Positions 39,938-48,794 of a stretch of DNA of 64,000 nucleotides are shown here, piece by piece (position 1 is the first letter of the stretch; each line of letters opens with the position of its first letter). Made by a program: the position numbers and the translations under genes. The stretch is taken from assembly GCF_000328475.2 (NCBI RefSeq), contig NC_026485.1, positions 434,001-498,000 on the forward strand. The letters are read 5' to 3'. The notes under the pieces were generated by a model, which had not been told where the DNA came from, made no database searches, and was given only the letters and a program-made list of their open reading frames with translations. This DNA comes from Mycosarcoma maydis (taxonomy: Eukaryota; Basidiomycota; Ustilaginomycetes; Ustilaginales).

Positions 39938-41526
39938 TGCAGAACAGTGATCACAGATGATCATCTCATTGCTGGGCCATTAATCCATTTTGCCTCACGC
40001 CGGAGACGAACGGCGAGAAGATCGCCCACCGTTTCGCGCCTTAGACCATCGTTTGAATTCTATACCCGTTGTCATTTGACGTCGACTACACTGTCACTTG
40101 TTGCTCATTTGTGATCTTCTCAGGTAGCTCGCTGTCCGAAACGTGGCTGTGTCCTACATTCGTGGTGACTCATGAAGCCCCCGTCTCACGTCTGTATGTC
40201 GAATGTCGGCGTCTTATTCAGCAGATTGTGGGCTTCTCATCCTGCTCTCAGAGCTTGGGCGCTGACTGTGGGTGTGACAAGATGAAAGCGGCTTTGATTT
40301 CTCTTGCGTCTGCTGTGCGCGCGCAACGAAATGTACAGTACGATTTTGGCAGTCACGAGTCGAAGAAACGTCTTGGCGCTTGATCACCCAGCGCAACAAA
40401 GCCACAGTGCTGTGCAGGAGCCGAAGCGGGACTAACTGCTCTTCAAGCAACGACCCAACCGGACAACATCGTGCATGGTATGTACTTGGAAAGTTGATCG
40501 AACTACAGAGCTGCTATCAGTCTTTCATTTAGTAGCGGCGTGGGGCTGCGACTCTAGCGAGACCGTTTTCATGTGTTGGTGGGTTAGCTAGCATCCACGG
40601 CGGCCTGTGAGCTCATCCTTTGAGCCTCGCCTTCCAATCACGGATGTGATCGCATCTAGACAATACAAAGTGGGGCTGCCGTCGTTATACGTCGATTGCA
40701 TACACCTACTGTCTGGACAATTTTCATGGAAATATTCGTGAATTGTTCACAACAACCCAGTTCGAAGATACTGTATACTGTATGGAAGCAGACAGTATAT
40801 CCATGGTACATGTCATGCATGCGACGCTGAAATGGATGTCGGTGGAAAAGCAGTGCTGCTCCCAAGGCTCAGGCCTGAACTAGGCTTTGATCACGGTTGT
40901 CACTTTCATTTCGAGTCCACCTGACCCACTCCGACGCACTTGCCAGCCGAAAGTAGCGGGAGAGACGGCGTGGAAACCAGCTGGCGTCGATTTTCTCCAT
41001 TGATGTCATTCGTTTCATCTCCATACTGTCCCACACCACACCAAAAAGCCTTCTTTTCCACACTGCGAGTGTCGCTTCTGAGCAATGCGACCGGATAGGG
41101 GCACGGTTGAAACTATTCACCCAGGACGTCTCGATCTCATAACCTCGTTTCCCCAGCAACGCAAGCTTTTAGCATAGTCAGCCATGGTCTTACTTTCCAA
41201 CACACAAATGAGATGGGGAGCACACCCGCCTTTGTCGGGGTTGCTGCAACCGTTACCTTGAAACTCGAGAGCGGCAGCAGACGGCAGGCTTCGCCATTCT
41301 GGCTCAAGCTGACTGACGACTATTCCTGTGCATCTAATCTCTTGCTGAGAGATGTGTGGCAGCATATAAGGAGTATCAAAGAACTAATTCTGCGTCCTCT
41401 TCCTCCCCTCAACTTCCCATACATTCTCTTCCTCCACAACTTCGACTCTTCTTCTCTATCCATTCCACGTTCTTGAAACCTTCTGGCAAGTGTTTTTCAA
41501 GTCGTCAATACACGTTTCTTTTCACT
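39938..41526. other. 1.6-kb intergenic region upstream of the repetitive effector gene
   Basis: No supported gene. The right end should hold the effector promoter: a TATA-like word lies at 41365-41371 and a pyrimidine-rich leader from about 41398 to 41470. Unlike most longer intergenic regions here, it carries few or no good copies of the TCGTGATT/AATCACGA word. Confidence 0.45.
41365..41371 (+). promoter_or_regulatory. TATA-like box upstream of the repetitive effector gene
   Basis: GCATATAAGGAG sits about 156 bases upstream of the ATG at 41527 and is followed by a pyrimidine-rich leader, a usual arrangement for strongly induced fungal genes. Position and match only; not tested. Confidence 0.4.
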
Positions 41527-44136
41527 ATGAAGTTCCAAGCCTCGTTCGTGACCCTTCTGGTCGTCGTCAGCGCCGCCATCTCGGTAGCTGACGCCAAGGC
41601 CCCCATGGCCAACAAGCGACCATCCAATCTCAACCGCCGTGATGAGGCTGCCGCTCTCCAGAAGCGTGGTAGTCTCGGTGGCTTCGCCAATCGCTTCTTC
41701 CGCCGTGATGGTGGCGCTTATGGCGACAACCAGGACGCGGATGCTGGAGGTGACACCGCGAACCCTGACAGTCAAAACGGCAACCAGAGTGGTGACCAGC
41801 CTCCTCCCCCTGACACTGACGATGGCAGCGTGCAACAGGGCTATGGCAATGACGAGCGACACCAAGGTCAGCCGCCTCCATCCCAACCCCAGCCTCAGCC
41901 TCAGCCCCAGCCCCAGCCCCAGCCCCAAACTCAACCTCAACCTCAGCCCCAGCCTCAACCTCAGGGTCAGGACTCGCAGCAGCAGCCAAAGACCGATCAG
42001 CAGAAGAAGGACGAGGAAAAGCAAAAGCAAGACGAGCAGAAGCGTCAACAGGAGGAAGCGCAGCGACAGCAGAAGGAGCAGGAGCGTCAAAAGAAGGACG
42101 AAGAGAAGGCCAAGCAGCAGTCTCAGGGCGGCAGCCAGAACGGTAACAACCAGCCTATTGGCTCTGGCAACGGTGGCCAGCCCGTTGCTCCTAACCAGAA
42201 CCAGGAGACCACTATCCCTGACAACAGCCAGGGTCAAGGCTCGGGTCCGGACAACTGCCCCAAGTTCCCTAAGAAGGGTGGTGGCGAAACTGATCATGCC
42301 CCATGCTTCTCCAAGGACGCCAACCGCAAGGACATCTGCTCTGCTATGAAGCAGTTCGGTATTGATACCAAGGCCGTTGGGTGCTCCGACGACGAGTGCA
42401 GCGAGGACGCCAAGGACTTTTCGAACCACGCTTGCAACAAGAAGAAGCAGTGCGACTTCAACTGGGACAACAGCTGTGACTTCTACCTTCACATGGGCTT
42501 CACTAACGTCGCTAAGTTTGGCTGCGGTGCCCCTAATGGCGGTGACGACGGTGACTCGTCTCTTCCCAGCGACGATAGCTCTGCTGGCCAGCAGCCTAGA
42601 GATAACAACCCTGGCCAGCAGCCCGGAAACAACAACCCTGGTCAGCAGCCCGGAAACAACAACCCTGGTCAGCAGCCCGGAGACAACAACCCTGGTCAGC
42701 AAGCCGGCAAGGACGCCAACGAAGACGAGGAGTGCGACGATGAGGGTGACGACAAGGGTGACAACGGTGCTGCTGGCGGTGACAAGAACCCCAACGGTGA
42801 CAACGGTGCTGCTGGCGGTGACAAGAACCCCAACGGTGACAACTCTTCTGAAGGTGACGAGCCGGTACCTTACGGTGACGAGACTGGTGACGCCGACAAC
42901 GGTGCTGCTGGCGGTGACAAGAACCCCAGCGGTGACAAGAACCCCAACGGTGACAAGAACCCCAGCGGTGACAAGAACCCCAACGGTGACAACGGTGCTG
43001 CTGGTGGTGACAAGAACCCCAACGGTGACAACGGTGCTGCCGGAGGTGACAAGAACCCCAACGGTGACAACGGTGCTGCTGGCGGTGACAAGAACCCCAA
43101 CGGTGACAACTCTTCTGAAGGTGACGAGCCGGTACCTTACGGCGACGAGACTGGTGACGCCGACAACGGTGCTGCTGGCGGTGACAAGAACCCCAACGGT
43201 GACAACTCTTCTGAAGGTGACGAGCCGGTACCTTACGGCGACGAGACTGGTGACGCCGACAACGGTGCTGCTGGCGGTGACAAGAACCCCAGTGGTGACA
43301 AGAACCCCAACGGTGACAAGAACCCCAACGGTGACAACGGTGCTGCCGGAGGTGACAAGAACCCCAACGGTGACAACGGTGCTGCCGGAGGTGACAAGAA
43401 CCCCAACGGTGACAACTCTTCTGAAGGTGACGAGCCGGTACCTTACGGCGACGAGACTGGTGACGCCGACAACGGTGCTGCTGGCGGTGACAAGAACCCC
43501 AGCGGTGACAAGAACCCCAACGGTGACAAGAACCCCAGCGGTGACAAGAACCCCAACGGTGACAACGGTGCTGCTGGTGGTGACAAGAACCCCAGCGGTG
43601 ACAAGAACCCCAACGGTGACAACGGTGCTGCCGGAGGTGACAAGAACCCCAACGGTGACAACGGTGCTGCCGGAGGTGACAAGAACCCCAACGGTGACAA
43701 CGGTGCTGCCGGAGGTGACAAGAACCCCAACGGTGACAACGGTGCTGCTGGCGGTGACAAGAACCCCAACGGTGACAACTCTTCTGAAGGTGACGAGCCG
43801 GTACCTTACGGCGACGAGACTGGTGACGCCGACAACGGTGCTGCTGGTGGTGACAAGAACCCCAGCGGTGACAACGGTGCTGCCGGAGGTGACAAGAACC
43901 CCAACGGTGACAACGGTGCTGCCGGAGGTGACAAGAACCCCAACGGCGACAACTCTTCTGAAGGCGACGAGCCGGTACCTTACGGCGACGAGACTGGCGA
44001 CGCCGACAACGGTGCTGCTGGTGACAAGGGCGCTAACAAGCCCGACGATTGCAAGAAGAACAAGGATGCGTCTGCCGGTGGTGACACCCAGGACTCGAAG
44101 GATGCTCAGGGCGACTCCAAGGCCCCGCAGCCTTAG
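41527..44136 (+). CDS. rsp3: Repetitive secreted effector, Rsp3-like
   Basis: 869 residues from the ATG at 41527, chosen because it starts a good signal peptide ([20 protein letters not shown], cleavage likely after ADA at ~23). Dibasic sites (NKR, NRR, QKR, FFRR) follow within residues 29-60. Then come a Pro/Gln repeat (PQPQPQ, ~120-145), a Gln/Lys/Glu helical stretch, and a Cys-rich domain at ~241-338 with nine Cys (DNCPKFPKK to FGCGAPNGG). Next are four [13 protein letters not shown] repeats, and from ~412 to 834 an array of [13 protein letters not shown] and [12 protein letters not shown] units punctuated by six [18 protein letters not shown] spacers. Length, Cys-rich domain and repeats agree with what I recall of U. 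maydis Rsp3, a hypha-surface effector that binds maize antifungal DUF26 proteins and is length-polymorphic between isolates. The name is from memory. Beyond the TAG the frame stays coding-like for 26 codons. Plus-frame and antisense long frames here are repeat shadows. Confidence 0.85.
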   Translation: MKFQASFVTLLVVVSAAISVADAKAPMANKRPSNLNRRDEAAALQKRGSLGGFANRFFRRDGGAYGDNQDADAGGDTANPDSQNGNQSGDQPPPPDTDDGSVQQGYGNDERHQGQPPPSQPQPQPQPQPQPQPQTQPQPQPQPQPQGQDSQQQPKTDQQKKDEEKQKQDEQKRQQEEAQRQQKEQERQKKDEEKAKQQSQGGSQNGNNQPIGSGNGGQPVAPNQNQETTIPDNSQGQGSGPDNCPKFPKKGGGETDHAPCFSKDANRKDICSAMKQFGIDTKAVGCSDDECSEDAKDFSNHACNKKKQCDFNWDNSCDFYLHMGFTNVAKFGCGAPNGGDDGDSSLPSDDSSAGQQPRDNNPGQQPGNNNPGQQPGNNNPGQQPGDNNPGQQAGKDANEDEECDDEGDDKGDNGAAGGDKNPNGDNGAAGGDKNPNGDNSSEGDEPVPYGDETGDADNGAAGGDKNPSGDKNPNGDKNPSGDKNPNGDNGAAGGDKNPNGDNGAAGGDKNPNGDNGAAGGDKNPNGDNSSEGDEPVPYGDETGDADNGAAGGDKNPNGDNSSEGDEPVPYGDETGDADNGAAGGDKNPSGDKNPNGDKNPNGDNGAAGGDKNPNGDNGAAGGDKNPNGDNSSEGDEPVPYGDETGDADNGAAGGDKNPSGDKNPNGDKNPSGDKNPNGDNGAAGGDKNPSGDKNPNGDNGAAGGDKNPNGDNGAAGGDKNPNGDNGAAGGDKNPNGDNGAAGGDKNPNGDNSSEGDEPVPYGDETGDADNGAAGGDKNPSGDNGAAGGDKNPNGDNGAAGGDKNPNGDNSSEGDEPVPYGDETGDADNGAAGDKGANKPDDCKKNKDASAGGDTQDSKDAQGDSKAPQP
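42760..44028 (+). repeat. Coding tandem-repeat array of the effector gene
   Basis: About 1.27 kb of 39-base units (GGTGCTGCTGGCGGTGACAA and so on, encoding [13 protein letters not shown]), 15-base NPxGDK units and six 54-base [18 protein letters not shown] spacers. Units are nearly identical at DNA level. Silent variants (GCTGGCGGT, GCTGGTGGT, GCCGGAGGT) distinguish sub-lineages and are shared between neighbouring units, as expected from recent duplication and unequal exchange. Confidence 0.9.
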
Positions 44137-44827
44137 GACGGTGACGCGTCGCAAAAGCCTCCTCAGGATGACGGCAGCAAAGGCAGTGATGAGCAGCAGT
44201 CTTACGGCGCACAGTGATCGTGCTTCTTGTTTGAGCCGTCGTTTCGCGTAGATATCTTTCTCGGTCTTTTCTCTCATTGTTTTCTTCCCCCTCGTCCCCA
44301 TTGACTCTCAGCTCCTGCGTTTCTTTCAGCATTCTGTCGATTCGATTTCCTTCACCCTCTAAAATGACCAGACCCTCTTTTCTCTCGTCATCGTTGTCTG
44401 AAGTCGCGCGGTACGTGTCACACAGTCACGACCCTAAGCGTGGATGTCGGGCGCCTGCTCAGAGATATAAAAGCCGAGTGAGTAACATTCGTGATTCACA
44501 ATCGTGAATCTGTGACCAAAAAAAAATTGAGAAAGAGACAGGAAACGAGAATTGTGAATTGTCTCGCGTTACGAGATTTGGATAACGTTTACGGTTCGGG
44601 CTGTTTTGGGAATCATGAATAGCCGGACTGAACATTTGTGCTGGTTTCTGGGCCGGAAACAAGAAGCGCTGATTGCCACGGTTGGAATCCAGCGTCCGCC
44701 TTGGCACCGCCCGCTTGCACCAGGGTTTCCAGCCGTTCTTCCATCATCCCTTCATGACCCTTGAAGCTTCAAGCGGTTGCTTACTCTGGCTTTACTACCA
44801 TCACGACGTCCATAGCAGAGCAATACG
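44137..44827. other. Intergenic region between the effector gene and the SDR gene
   Basis: 691 bases. The first 81 bases (44137-44217) continue the effector frame after its stop. A TATAAAAG box lies at 44466-44473, directly followed by ATTCGTGATTCACAATCGTG (from 44488), a dispersed-word copy. The rest is the SDR upstream region. Confidence 0.5.
44466..44473 (+). promoter_or_regulatory. TATA box upstream of the SDR gene
   Basis: GATATAAAAG matches a consensus TATA box. It is about 355 bases before the SDR start codon, which would imply a long leader, so the assignment to this gene is uncertain. Confidence 0.35.
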
Positions 44828-45731
44828 ATGCAAATCAAAGGCCGAGTCTTCTACATCACCGGTGGAGCGTCCGGCCTGGGCGCTGCGACGGTCGCGCACC
44901 TTCACACTCTCGGTGCATACGTCGCCATCATGGACATCAACTACTCGGCAGCGTCGTCTCTGGCTTACACACTCAACTCTGGCAACGCCAATCAACGAGC
45001 TGCAGCGTTCGAAGTGGATGTGTGCTCCGAATCTGCTGTCGCTTCCGCTATTGCATCGTGTGATTCGCTGTGGCCATCGGTTCAAGTCGGAGGGTGCGTC
45101 AACTGTGGAGGTGTCGGAATGGCTGGTAAGATCATCGATCAGTCCGGTACACCCTTTGATCTCGAGACTTTCCGCAAGACGGTTGAGATCAACTTGATCG
45201 GGACCTTTAATGTCTCGCGTCTCACCGCTGCGCGTCTTGTCCGCGATCTGCCTCGACCGTTCCCGAAACCAACCGAATCCACCGAAGATCTTGGTGTGAT
45301 CATCAACACCGCCTCTGCAGCAGCGCTCGAAGGTCAAGCGGGCCAATGCAGCTATTCCGCTTCGAAAGGAGGTGTATTGGCATTGAGTCTTCCCATGGCC
45401 AGAGACCTGGCTTGGTTCGGCATCAGAGTCATGACGCTTGTACCGACGCTGTTTGAAACACCCATGATGACTCAATTGCCCGGTAGGGCGCGAGCCAAGA
45501 TTCTGACCCAGTGCGAGTACCCAGCGAGGTTCGGTAAGCCAGAAGAGTTCGCTTTGAGCGTACAGGCCATCATCGAGAATCCAATGCTCGTAAGTACAGA
45601 CATCCCAAGAAGGTGAAACACCACCAACCAACTTTGCACACACCGCTGACCCAAACTTCCATCATTGTAACGACTGCCAGAACGGATCGTACATTCGCTT
45701 GGATGGCGCTTCAAGACTCGGCAAGCTTTAG
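44828..45731 (+). CDS. Short-chain dehydrogenase/reductase (HSD17B10-like)
   Basis: Exon 1 is 44828-45589 (254 codons), intron 45590-45680 (91 bases, GTAAGT to TGCCAG), exon 2 45681-45731, giving 270 residues. The Rossmann motif TGGASGLG is at residues ~11-18, an Asp after beta-2 (IMDIN) suggests NAD preference, and NCGGVG replaces the NNAG motif. Catalytic Ser is in INTASAAA and YxxxK in YSASKGG. Exon 2 adds NGSYIRLDGASRLGKL, the standard SDR end NG-x-IRLDGA, which the read-through end lacks; this strongly supports the splice. The overall pattern (RVFYITGGASGLG, VPTLFETPMM, FGKPEEFA) is that of 3-hydroxyacyl-CoA dehydrogenase type 2 / 17-beta-HSD10, mitochondrial enzymes of branched-chain and fatty-acid breakdown; no clear mitochondrial presequence is seen. 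Substrate is inferred only. Confidence 0.9.
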
Positions 45732-45936
45732 TGAGACTCAACCTGCTCCCAGCGCGCACAGCTCACCTCAAACCATCCGAAAGTCGCCTTCATCCGCGTT
45801 CATGGACACCATCATTTCTACACACGCACACAGCCTCACTCGTGACAAATCGTTTGGAACGCCACATTGCCATTGTATCTCATATCAAAACAGTGTAAAA
45901 AAAAGGCCCAATGCGTGACACGAAAAAGGCCATCGT

Positions 45937-47149
45937 CTAGTCGTCATCATCAAACTTGATCGAGTGCGAACCATACACGTCGATGGCACCACCTCGATAG
46001 CTTCCACGCTTCTTCTTGTTCTTTTCCTTTGTGAAACCTTTACCGCGGGTCACGATCAGATCGCGGCTTGCACGTGCGCCGTACTCGTCGCCCGTAACGC
46101 CCGCTTTTCCGGCATACGACATGTCGCGCATGCCGTCGTGGAGGTATGTGACTTGATCGGCTTTGACTCGCTGGAAAGGAGTGTTTTGGGTCGAGCTGGG
46201 TTGTGCTTTTCGAGCAGAGTGGGGAAGAGCGGAAGATGAGGATGTGGATGTGGATGTGGATGTGTTTGCTCGGGGAGCCGGAGTGGGTGTGGCAGGTGGA
46301 GAAACGACCTTTTGTCGCTTAGCCGGTGGTGCGCCTTTTGAGAATGACGAGCTCGAGCTGCTAGAAGATGAAGATGATGAGCCAGAAGCGGATGAGCTGT
46401 CGCTGTTGGATTCTGAATCGGAGGATGAAGACGAGTCGCCGCCGCCGCTGCTGCTGCTGCTGCTGCTGCTAGAGTCCGAATCGGCGTCTGAATCCGAATC
46501 AGAATTAGACGAGTCGTTGTCATCGCTACTGCTGCTATCCGACGAACTGTCATCATCGTCGCTGTCCTTTTCACCGCCTGATGGGGCCTCATCATCGCTG
46601 GAAGAATCATCTGAGTCAGACCCAGAGTCAGAGTTTGAATCGTCCGAGCTCGAGTCCGATTCGTCCTTCACGGCCACCTCAACCTTCTGGATCGTGGCTT
46701 TTACTTCATCGTCATCCTCTTCAGCTCCGTCGCTGTCACTTTCATCCGAGTCGCTAGACTCGTCGTCACTGTCGTCACCATCTTCGGTGCTACTATCGCT
46801 CTCACTGTCTTCATCGCTGTCGTCCGAACTGGACTCAGAGCTGGGATCATCGGAAGGAGACGCTTCTCTTTTGCGCTTGTTGGCTGAAGGAGGAGCAGTG
46901 GAAGAGGCTCGACTTGGGGTTGCAATTCCGTTGCTGGGCAGCTCGGCCTCTGCCTCATCCTGCGAGTCGGAGACGATGGTTGAAGAAGCAGCTTCGGTGT
47001 CTTGATGCGGTGGATCGTGCTGAGCAGCCTTGACCTTCTTGTCATCTTCCGAATCCGAGTCTTCGTCATCGTCCGACGAGTCGTCATCCGAGGCGTCGCT
47101 ATCGTCACTGTCACTGTCACTGTCATCTGAATCGCTGCTGCTGCTGCTG

Positions 47150-47201
<52 letters not shown>

Positions 47202-47529
47202 CCGAATCACTGTCAGAATCAGAGTCCGAGCTATCCGAATCCGAGTCCGTAGCTGAGTCAGGATCCTCATCCATAGGCGAGGGCGAAGTGGCCTCGGTGG
47301 GCTGCTGAACAACCAAGCCGGGCCATGACCTTCTGGGAGAATTGCGGACGTGGTCGACCAACGCAGAGGCAAGCGTCCGTGGTGGTGCAGGGGAGTCGGG
47401 CAGGGTGGAAGCTAGCGATTGAGCCGCCTGAGGGGCATGTTCAGTCAGGAAAGCGTGTACAATCTGAAATGTACTTCGCAGGGCTTCGTCAGCCGCATCT
47501 GACATCGAATTTGGGTTGACTTGGGGCAT
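45937..47529 (-). CDS. SRP40: SRP40/Nopp140-type nucleolar phosphoprotein
   Basis: 530 residues. The N-terminal ~70 residues are helical and LisH-like (STFQIVHAFLTEHAPQAAQS). The central ~330 residues are alternating Ser runs and acidic Asp/Glu, heavy CK2-type phosphorylation sequence, interrupted by few basic blocks. The C-terminal ~80 residues are the conserved SRP40_C domain: NTPFQRVKADQVTYLHDGMR, AGKAGVTGDEYGARASRDLI, VTRGKGFTKEKNKKKRGSY, RGGAIDVYGSHSIKF. SRP40/NOLC1 proteins are nucleolar chaperones of snoRNPs and of Pol I. Part of the Ser tract is encoded by a near-pure AGC/AGT microsatellite (47133-47200). It converges on the SDR gene. Confidence 0.93.
47133..47200. repeat. Coding trinucleotide microsatellite in SRP40
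   Basis: Plus strand CTG/CTA triplets, read on the minus strand as AGC/AGT, coding a poly-Ser tract. About 22 units; likely length-variable without frame disruption. Confidence 0.9.
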
Positions 47530-48085
47530 GATGCACGACCCTACGTGTTGCGAAACCTTGAGACTTTGGGAAGGAAAAGGGGAATGATTTGATAAAAGGA
47601 GCGGCCTCGGTCTTGCTGCGATACCAGGTCAAGCTCTGGGTTCTGGAGTTATGATGGTGGTGGAGCTGAGGGTAACCGACTTTGATTGTTCTCAGAAGTA
47701 TCGCGGGGAACCTATCTTGGCCACTTGGCACAAAGCTTTGCTGGGAGAAAGGAAGGGTTCACCGCCACTCTATGTCGAAACTTATCTTCCACCGGCTCGT
47801 GACTGTGGCCAGTCAAGGCTAGAAAAGTTTTAACGAGGGCAACAGACCAAATAAATCTATTCACGATTTAAAAAAAGGGCAAAAAAAAATTGAACCCTGA
47901 ATTTCTGCACAGTCATGCTTATGTAGGCACATCCAAACACCAGCACGTACCTCCACACTCGGCATATGTACACGGTTTGGAAAGATCTTCTCGGGCGCTC
48001 TGATATGCTCTGGTCTTACTTCTCGAGCAGTCTACCAAGCGCCTCCACTTCCATCGACGAAAGCACTTTAGATTGCTACCACATT
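47530..48085. other. Divergent region, SRP40 and the two-TM protein gene
   Basis: 556 bases with no supported gene. The frame of the downstream gene is open back to an ATG at 47966, so the upstream limit of that gene is uncertain. A-rich tracts (47870-47895) and a lone half-site (ATTCACGATT near 47859) are present. Confidence 0.4.
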
Positions 48086-48698
48086 ATGACGGAACAGTCA
48101 TCAAGTCCACAAGAGGCACCGCTGTCCGCACTGAGCTCGTCGACACTTGGTTCAGCACCGAAGCGGATACGACATCGAGAGACCCAGATCGAGTCGGCGT
48201 ACGAGCTGCAGCGAGTGAGTCCTCAGCCGTTCTTCAATCATTTCAAATTGTCCTTGCCTACTGATCATCCATTTTTACCCCTCTTCTGACGCACTTTTCT
48301 TTGCGACGCAGAATGCGGCTGTGAAAGGGGCTCTCTTCTACACGTTCCTCGGAGCATCAAGCTGTCTCATGGCACACCACCTATTTCCCGGATTTCGACG
48401 ACAGACACTTGCGCTGAAAGGATTCATCACTTCCGGCTTCACCATCTTCGGCTTTGTCGTGGGCGCAGATACTGTGTTGCTCAGTCACGAATCCCAACAA
48501 CGTTCCGAGGAGAATATGGTGAGGAGTAGAGCGAGAGCCGAGTTGGGTAGAAAGGGAATCGTTGCAAGCGAGAAGGAGATCGAGAAATGGAAGGAAGAGT
48601 ACATTCAGCAGAAATTGGAGGAGAGAAGGCAGAGGAGGGAGCAGGCGCTGAGGCGCTTGGAGCAGGAGGAAGAAGCGTCTTCAAACTCAACGTCCTAG
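48086..48698 (+). CDS. Small two-transmembrane protein of unknown function
   Basis: Exon 1 is 48086-48214 (43 codons), intron 48215-48311 (97 bases, GTGAGT to GACGCAG, phase 0), exon 2 48312-48698, total 171 residues. The splice joins ESAYELQR to NAAVKGALFYTFLGASS. Two hydrophobic helices (about residues 49-66 and 80-100: ALFYTFLGASSCLMAHHLF and SGFTIFGFVVGADTVLL) are followed by a long charged helix (SEKEIEKWKEEYIQQKLEER). The order of two TM helices plus a charged coil recalls small mitochondrial inner-membrane proteins of the HIG1 type, but I see no HIG1 signature and do not assign it. An in-frame ATG at 47966 would add 40 residues. It converges on POP1 with 96 bases between. Confidence 0.78.
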
Positions 48699-48794
48699 AA
48701 TAGAATCACGAACGAACTTCCACCTCTAAGACTGACAGTATGATCAGAATTGGGGTTATGACATGAACTGAATCATCTGGATCTCGATCCGCTA

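Noticed and set aside
42362..44251. A 629-codon plus-strand open frame in a second frame across the effector repeats
   Set aside because: Same repeat effect. It reads as [12 protein letters not shown] repeats, while the signal peptide and Cys-rich domain belong to the other frame.
41497..44301. A 934-codon open frame antisense to the effector gene
   Set aside because: It follows from the codon-periodic repeats: units of 39, 15 and 54 bases are multiples of three, so an unbroken unit keeps the antisense frame open. The protein is monotone Val/Thr/Leu with no start context or domain.
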